Positions 59,555 through 64,000 of a DNA stretch of 64,000 nt are shown here, one piece after another. This stretch comes from Tetragonia tetragonoides. Lineage: Eukaryota; Streptophyta; Magnoliopsida; Caryophyllales; Aizoaceae. Under the pieces are notes generated by a model, which was not told the DNA's origin, made no database searches, and was given only the letters and a program-made list of their open reading frames with translations. Both the position numbers and the translations under genes were made by a program. The stretch's first letter is position 1; the number at the start of each line of letters is the position of its first letter. The stretch spans positions 12,808,501 to 12,872,500 of the forward strand of contig CM076151.1 in NCBI GenBank assembly GCA_038025085.1, given 5' to 3'.

Positions 59555-59830
59555 GGCTTTGTTTTATTCACCTTAATTTTACTTAAATTCAGTTCAGTCC
59601 AGTCCAGTTCAGTTCAGTTCATGTGTAACTTTATTATTCATATAACCCTTTATTCCGAAATAATTTCATGATGAAAATTATGTCACCGGAAAGATCTCAA
59701 AGCATACTTTCAAATGAATCCAATATTGACTATGTTTGGACGAATTTTAAATGGTTAACGGTCAAGTTCAAAAATTCAAGAACTTCAGTTCAGTTCAGAT
59801 CAGTTTTATCCAGGTGAATCAAATGAAGCC
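59555..59830. mobile_element. Tourist-like MITE
   Basis: Left ggctttgttttattcacctt, right aggtgaatcaaatgaagcc (inverse), with TAA on both sides (59552-59554, 59831-59833), as in PIF/Harbinger elements. Inside are several 'cagttcagttcag' stretches. Confidence 0.8.
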
Positions 59831-62609
59831 TAATTGCTTTACAGAAAAGAATTTTTTCCACGTACTATTTCAGTATATAATTCCCCTCAAGTAACTATAG
59901 AGCTCTAATCCTTATTTAGAGGAAGAAAAAAAAAATCTCTCTGTTCACGCTTCATTTGCAAGTGGGAATGCTTTATTTACCTGTCGGGTAGCTTATTCAT
60001 GTGATGTGGACAAAGAAAATAAGCAATAAATTATTTTCAACTAATTGTTTTTCAACTTAAAAAGTAATACATCAAAATCCAACCAATCACCAATTCATAC
60101 TCGGTGGGTAAACAAATATTTTCCCTACTCACCATTAGTCATAGTTTAGCGCAAAAACAGGATGAAAGATCCTATGTTTCACTTTTGCGTACCATCTTAT
60201 ATTTCAATAAATTCAACATTAATTTCTGTGCATTTGATATGCGATCCATATTAATAACAAAATAAATATATGAACATATGTTGGCTAAAAGAATACCTCA
60301 TCAATCGGTGAGATAGAAAAGCTTATTTTTCTATCGTTATGAACTTCTGTGGAGTATGAGCTTAACCAACGAATTTGCATCACTATTCACTATGGTATAG
60401 TAGTTAGGAGAAATATGCACCTTATTAAAGTAAACCTGAGCTTGCTGGGTTGCTTTATCGCTAATATGCCTTGTCTTTTTTTGTGATTGAGACGAATATT
60501 GGATTTGAAGAGCCAAACGGCCAAGGCAAGCCTAATTAGGTTGTCAAATCCTTCAACTCTCGAGATTTGATATGGATGGTACTCTCAATTAGGTTTGATC
60601 ATGGGTCGTAGTAGGTCCATAGATACCCATTGATCTATTCAACCGAATAAATAGACGAAAACCCGATTAAACGAATTTTTTGGTGAGTAGATGATTAGAG
60701 GAGTATAATTATAGTTGATTTATGCATTACTTTAGTTGATTATTACACCCAATACGACCCACCCGTGGATGGGAGATCGATTGGGTGCGAAGAAAACTGT
60801 TTCCCAGATGAGGGGTGAATATGTGAAGCTGAAAAATTAAAGGGATAAATGCGGATGATATCTTACCTTTTCTCCGCTGTTTTTTTGGCGACTTTAATAT
60901 TCGCTCTGTTCCATTTTATTTTTATTTTTTTTGAGTGATATCTTACCTGAAAGCTGAAACTGAATAGACGTAAGACGGCTTGCCTTGTACTATTTTTTCC
61001 GTCCCATATGCCATGTGTGTTAACGGTACTTGAAAGTAGTGTCACACTGGTACTACTATTATTACTATACAACTAGGAACCGATCTCCACCTTACCATGG
61101 TATTGTGTCAAGTCATGTGTCAAGTCATGTGTCAAGTTTACATCGCATAATTATAATGTCTTAAACGTTGTAGCCTTTGTTATCCAATTGATCTTTGATA
61201 CTGCTGCTCATGCACATGTTCTCGAAGTAATAGAAACCAAACTAAATAAATAGAATTCCAAATATCAACTGGTTTTAAAAACGTTTTCGGACATTGCATC
61301 ATGTTTTCTTCTCCTTCTTTTTCTTTGTTATTTCTCTTCTCCTTAAAGAGCCGTTACTTGTGGCCCTTCTGGTAATGTAACCACTATCCAACTCATTGTT
61401 GTTTCTTATCTACACACCCCCTATGTAAAATTCCAACTAATCATGCATCAGTCGATTCAATGAATAGCGTCATACTCTTGACTTCAAAGAGTCGAGTATT
61501 GACCGAGCCGAGTCCGAAGGTTCACCGAGTCGGATCAATTCAGTCACACCCCTAGTTGTGTTCATTTAGTCAGACATATTGCACAGATCAGGCATACCAT
61601 TACTAATACTCAAATCCATTAATGAGGTCCATAGCAAGATCCCCAACAGGAAGGCCATTCCATCTACGATGATAATGGCCATCCATCATCCAACTAACAA
61701 AATCAAAGATTATTAAAGATCGTTTAGATTAGTAATGTTCTACATATTGGGTATTTCTGTGAAAAGAATAGATCCAGCCCTGTAATGTATAGTATAAAAC
61801 TATAACGTATGGACGGTTGGAACTACAAACTTGAACGAATAAAATGTGAGTGGCGACCTACTTAAATGTATTGTACTAATAGTGAACATATTCGAGCTAA
61901 TCTATATCCTAGCAGGCTAACAGGCAATAACACTACCATTGATTACAATTTGCAAAAGCAAAATGGTCGGCTTGTCATGGGTATCTAGACTTAACTTTAT
62001 TAATCAGAACCTTGTCAAAAGGTCCAAGCTTTGGCATCGCGAAAACGAACTCTTTTGGCTATAATTGAGGTTATTAGCTAGTATCTGTAATGAGGAAGGT
62101 TCTAAACTCCAATCTACTATCTTTCTTTTTTCTTTTTTCTTTTTAGAAGAATCTAAAACCTATTTACACCTACTAAAAGTTCGCCTAAAGATAATTTTAA
62201 GTTATCAGCATATGGAATACAACCAAGAATCAATAATTAGGGTGACAAATATTTCTAGACAAGATGAGTAATGATAGCCTCCTTCTGTCTCATCTTGCGC
62301 GCCGTACAGCATCGCAAATCGCGAGACCAAGAGGAGCACGGTGTCATCTATTCTTAGCATGCACAGAATGAAAGACCGGGACACACAGCAACCGATACAG
62401 AGGGAAGGGGGGCGAAACAAGAGCAAGAGAGATTCAACCCACAAATCGCTAGGTAGGAAATGTACAGTTATCATAAATAACTAGCTAATGCAAAACTAGA
62501 TAATTCCCACACTAAGATGAGTACTGTCTGTAATAAACAATTATGGTAAGTCATTTATCTCATGTCCCTAATTACTGTTGGCTCCTCACCTGTATAAAGT
62601 GCAATAAGC

Positions 62610-62750
62610 TCATCTGAGGTAGTCATGGAAGAGCATGATTGCATCATCTAACTTCATCATGGAGGACTCCAGGAGAATCCTGACATTTTTCTGACGCTCG
62701 AATCTCTTTTGTAGATCCCCTACCAGTTTGTCTTTAGGGAGGGTTCGAAT
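62610..62750 (-). CDS. Last exon of an unidentified gene
   Basis: After a good acceptor (ctctgcttgttcag) the minus strand reads IRTLPKDKLVGDLQKRFERQ, then KNVRILLESSMMKLDDAIML and FHDYLR, then a stop: 46 residues, helical and charged, with coding-like composition. I do not recognise the protein. Earlier exons would lie to the right, past the LINE fragment and the repeat, probably outside the window. Confidence 0.5.
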   Translation of the reverse strand: MRTLPKDKLVGDLQKRFERQKNVRILLESSMMKLDDAIMLFHDYLR

Positions 62751-62897
62751 CTGAACAAGCAGAGAACAAATCAATATAATAATATACATATATATACATA
62801 AAGGAAGTATTTTTTGGGAGCAATAATGCATGCCACTTAAGCGAGCATTTTAAGAGCGCGTCACCTAATCGAAGATAATGACAAAAAATAGTTAGTG

Positions 62898-63000
62898 TAA
62901 AACATTTAGAAGTCTTAGAATGACAAAATAACTGGTTAAAACGTTTAGAAGTGTTAGAATGACAAAAAATAACTGGTTAAAACGTTTAGCAGTCTTAGCA
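62898..63000. repeat. Minisatellite of about 45 bases
   Basis: Two and a half units of 'aaaacgtttagaagtgttag' plus 'aatgacaaaaaataactggtt'. Confidence 0.85.
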
Positions 63001-63011
63001 TCCTTAGTGTT

Positions 63012-63442
63012 TAGGATTCTTTTTTTTGTTTTTTGAGTGAAAGATCGACAAACGATCACCGACCTTCCATTAAAACTTCCAAATCGTGCGAAATAGCTAC
63101 ATGGACATTGGTTGGGAAAGACTCATCCCAAAACCGACTCCCTACTTCCCAAGGCTGCACATGCGCTAGCTCATGTGCAACTCTATGACCTTCACGCTTA
63201 ACAAAAGACCAACTAACACTACGAAAACAACTAGCTAAAGCTAAAGCATCCTCAATAAGCAAATAAAAATGGTTAGAACCATGATTAGACTTCATTAAAG
63301 CATTAAACACTACCAAACTATCAGTTTCCACCACAATCTTCTCAAATTCATAGTTATTCGTCAAGTGAAGCCCCAAGACGACAGCTGAGCTTCCGCTTCC
63401 GCGACGTCCCTCAAATATAATAATTTTCATACATTTCAACAA
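63012..63442 (-). mobile_element. 5'-truncated LINE end (RNase H-like domain)
   Basis: Minus-strand frame 63442-63056 encodes the C-terminal RNase H-like (RVT_3) domain: AVVLGLHLTNNYEFEKIVVE, then TDSLVVFNAL (acidic TDS motif), FVKREGHRVAHELAH, and a terminal WDESFP. A short 3' UTR and an A-rich tail (actcaaaaaacaaaaaaaag on the minus strand) follow, as in plant L1-type LINEs. The reverse transcriptase part is absent. A free-standing RVT_3 gene fragment is the alternative. Confidence 0.65.
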
Positions 63443-63504
63443 ATAACAAAAATTACACCATCAGATTCACATCCAAAAATACATTGCAATGAGATGTAGT
63501 TACA

Positions 63505-64000
63505 ATGTGTTTGGCTTCCCGGGGCTCGGTGTCATTTTTGCCCAAACTTCTCCAGGGGATCTATCATGACCCTAGAGGGAAATCTGGAACCACGAACTAC
63601 AATATCACTCATGCTTTTGGTGTTCTAACTCTTACCCTACCCCAGTGTCCTCTAAGACGCCCTTCCAAACCTATCAAGCACCGGATAAGCGACCCCCAGG
63701 GCCTCCCATGTCCCCTAGGGGTGTTCCGTGCGATGTGGTGTAAAAATATCCACCTTCATTCTGGGGCTTCTCGGAAGCCAAAAAAACATGGATTATAACC
63801 TTCGTTTTCGACTTCCCGGGGCCAACCGACCAGGGTGTCATTTTTGCTCAAACTTCTTCGGGGGGTCAATCATGATCCTAGAGTACCATCGGTGCCTCGG
63901 GGAAAACATCCAGATTCCCGAACTTCGATATCACCTATGCCTTTAGTGTTTGGGCTCTTACACTAGTGTCCCCGTAAAACGCCCTTCTAAGCCTATCAAG
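63505..64000. repeat. GC-rich ~305-bp tandem repeat, block 3
   Basis: At least one and a half units of the same repeat as 49397-50917 ('ggcttcccggggctcgg', 'gtgtcatttttgcccaaact', 'ggggtgttccgtgcgatgtg', 'cttctcggaagcc'), running off the window end. Confidence 0.85.

Larger units (their letters stand above)
58131..62609. other. Intergenic region with scattered small transposons
   Basis: AT-rich; contains an Au-like SINE (58730-58935) and a Tourist-like MITE (59555-59830). I see no coding region in the remainder; open frames such as 59172-59438 and 62065-62271 have no similarity or codon bias. Confidence 0.5.

Overview
The window is nuclear DNA of a flowering plant. Evidence: GT-AG split genes with up to 34 exons, plastid-targeted and cell-wall genes, CYP72-clan P450s, tRNA-derived SINEs, Stowaway and Tourist MITEs, and a Mutator-like element (MULE). 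Best matches are to core-eudicot proteins. Repeat flavour (MITE ends with 'ttcagttcag' and 'gtctcacagtgagac') makes Caryophyllales my guess, but this is inference. All coordinates come from reading exons by eye against remembered family sequences; splice sites were checked for GT/AG and phase.

Layout. 1-1340: wreckage in which the first exon of an HSP90-like-ATPase (sacsin-type) gene, a truncated MULE end and the orphan last exon of a DUF1517 gene lie side by side. 2064-4370 (+): a DUF1517 plastid-type gene with a frame break after its transit peptide and a phase clash at one intron. 5346-8405 (-): intact SPPL1, an intramembrane aspartyl protease. 10456-16894: a complete 6.4-kb MULE with terminal inverted repeats and a perfect 9-bp target-site duplication. 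It carries two convergent genes: a plant-mobile-domain (PMD) protein and a transposase fused to an OTU cysteine protease. 18580-24483 (+): pectin acetylesterase, 12 exons. 26159-42712 (+): tripeptidyl peptidase II, 34 exons, with SINEs and a MITE in its introns. 43900-46456 and 54190-57988 (-): two tandem CYP72-clan P450 genes with identical four-exon structure. Between them, and again at the right edge, are blocks of a GC-rich ~305-bp tandem repeat. 62610-62750 (-): the last exon of an unidentified gene, followed by a 5'-truncated LINE end.

Most notable is the MULE. Each of its two genes seems to start with a tiny coding exon just inside a terminus. Each first intron then holds an array of short palindromes (arms cgactcaccc / gggtgagtcg) followed by a long (TTA)n tract, so the element is mirror-symmetric. 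Its transposase has two nonsense codons (6 and 439), the first explained by C-to-T/G-to-A changes relative to the truncated copy at 530-1209, which keeps the codon open. The host genes (SPPL1, pectin acetylesterase, TPP2, P450s) are functionally unrelated neighbours, as usual in plants.
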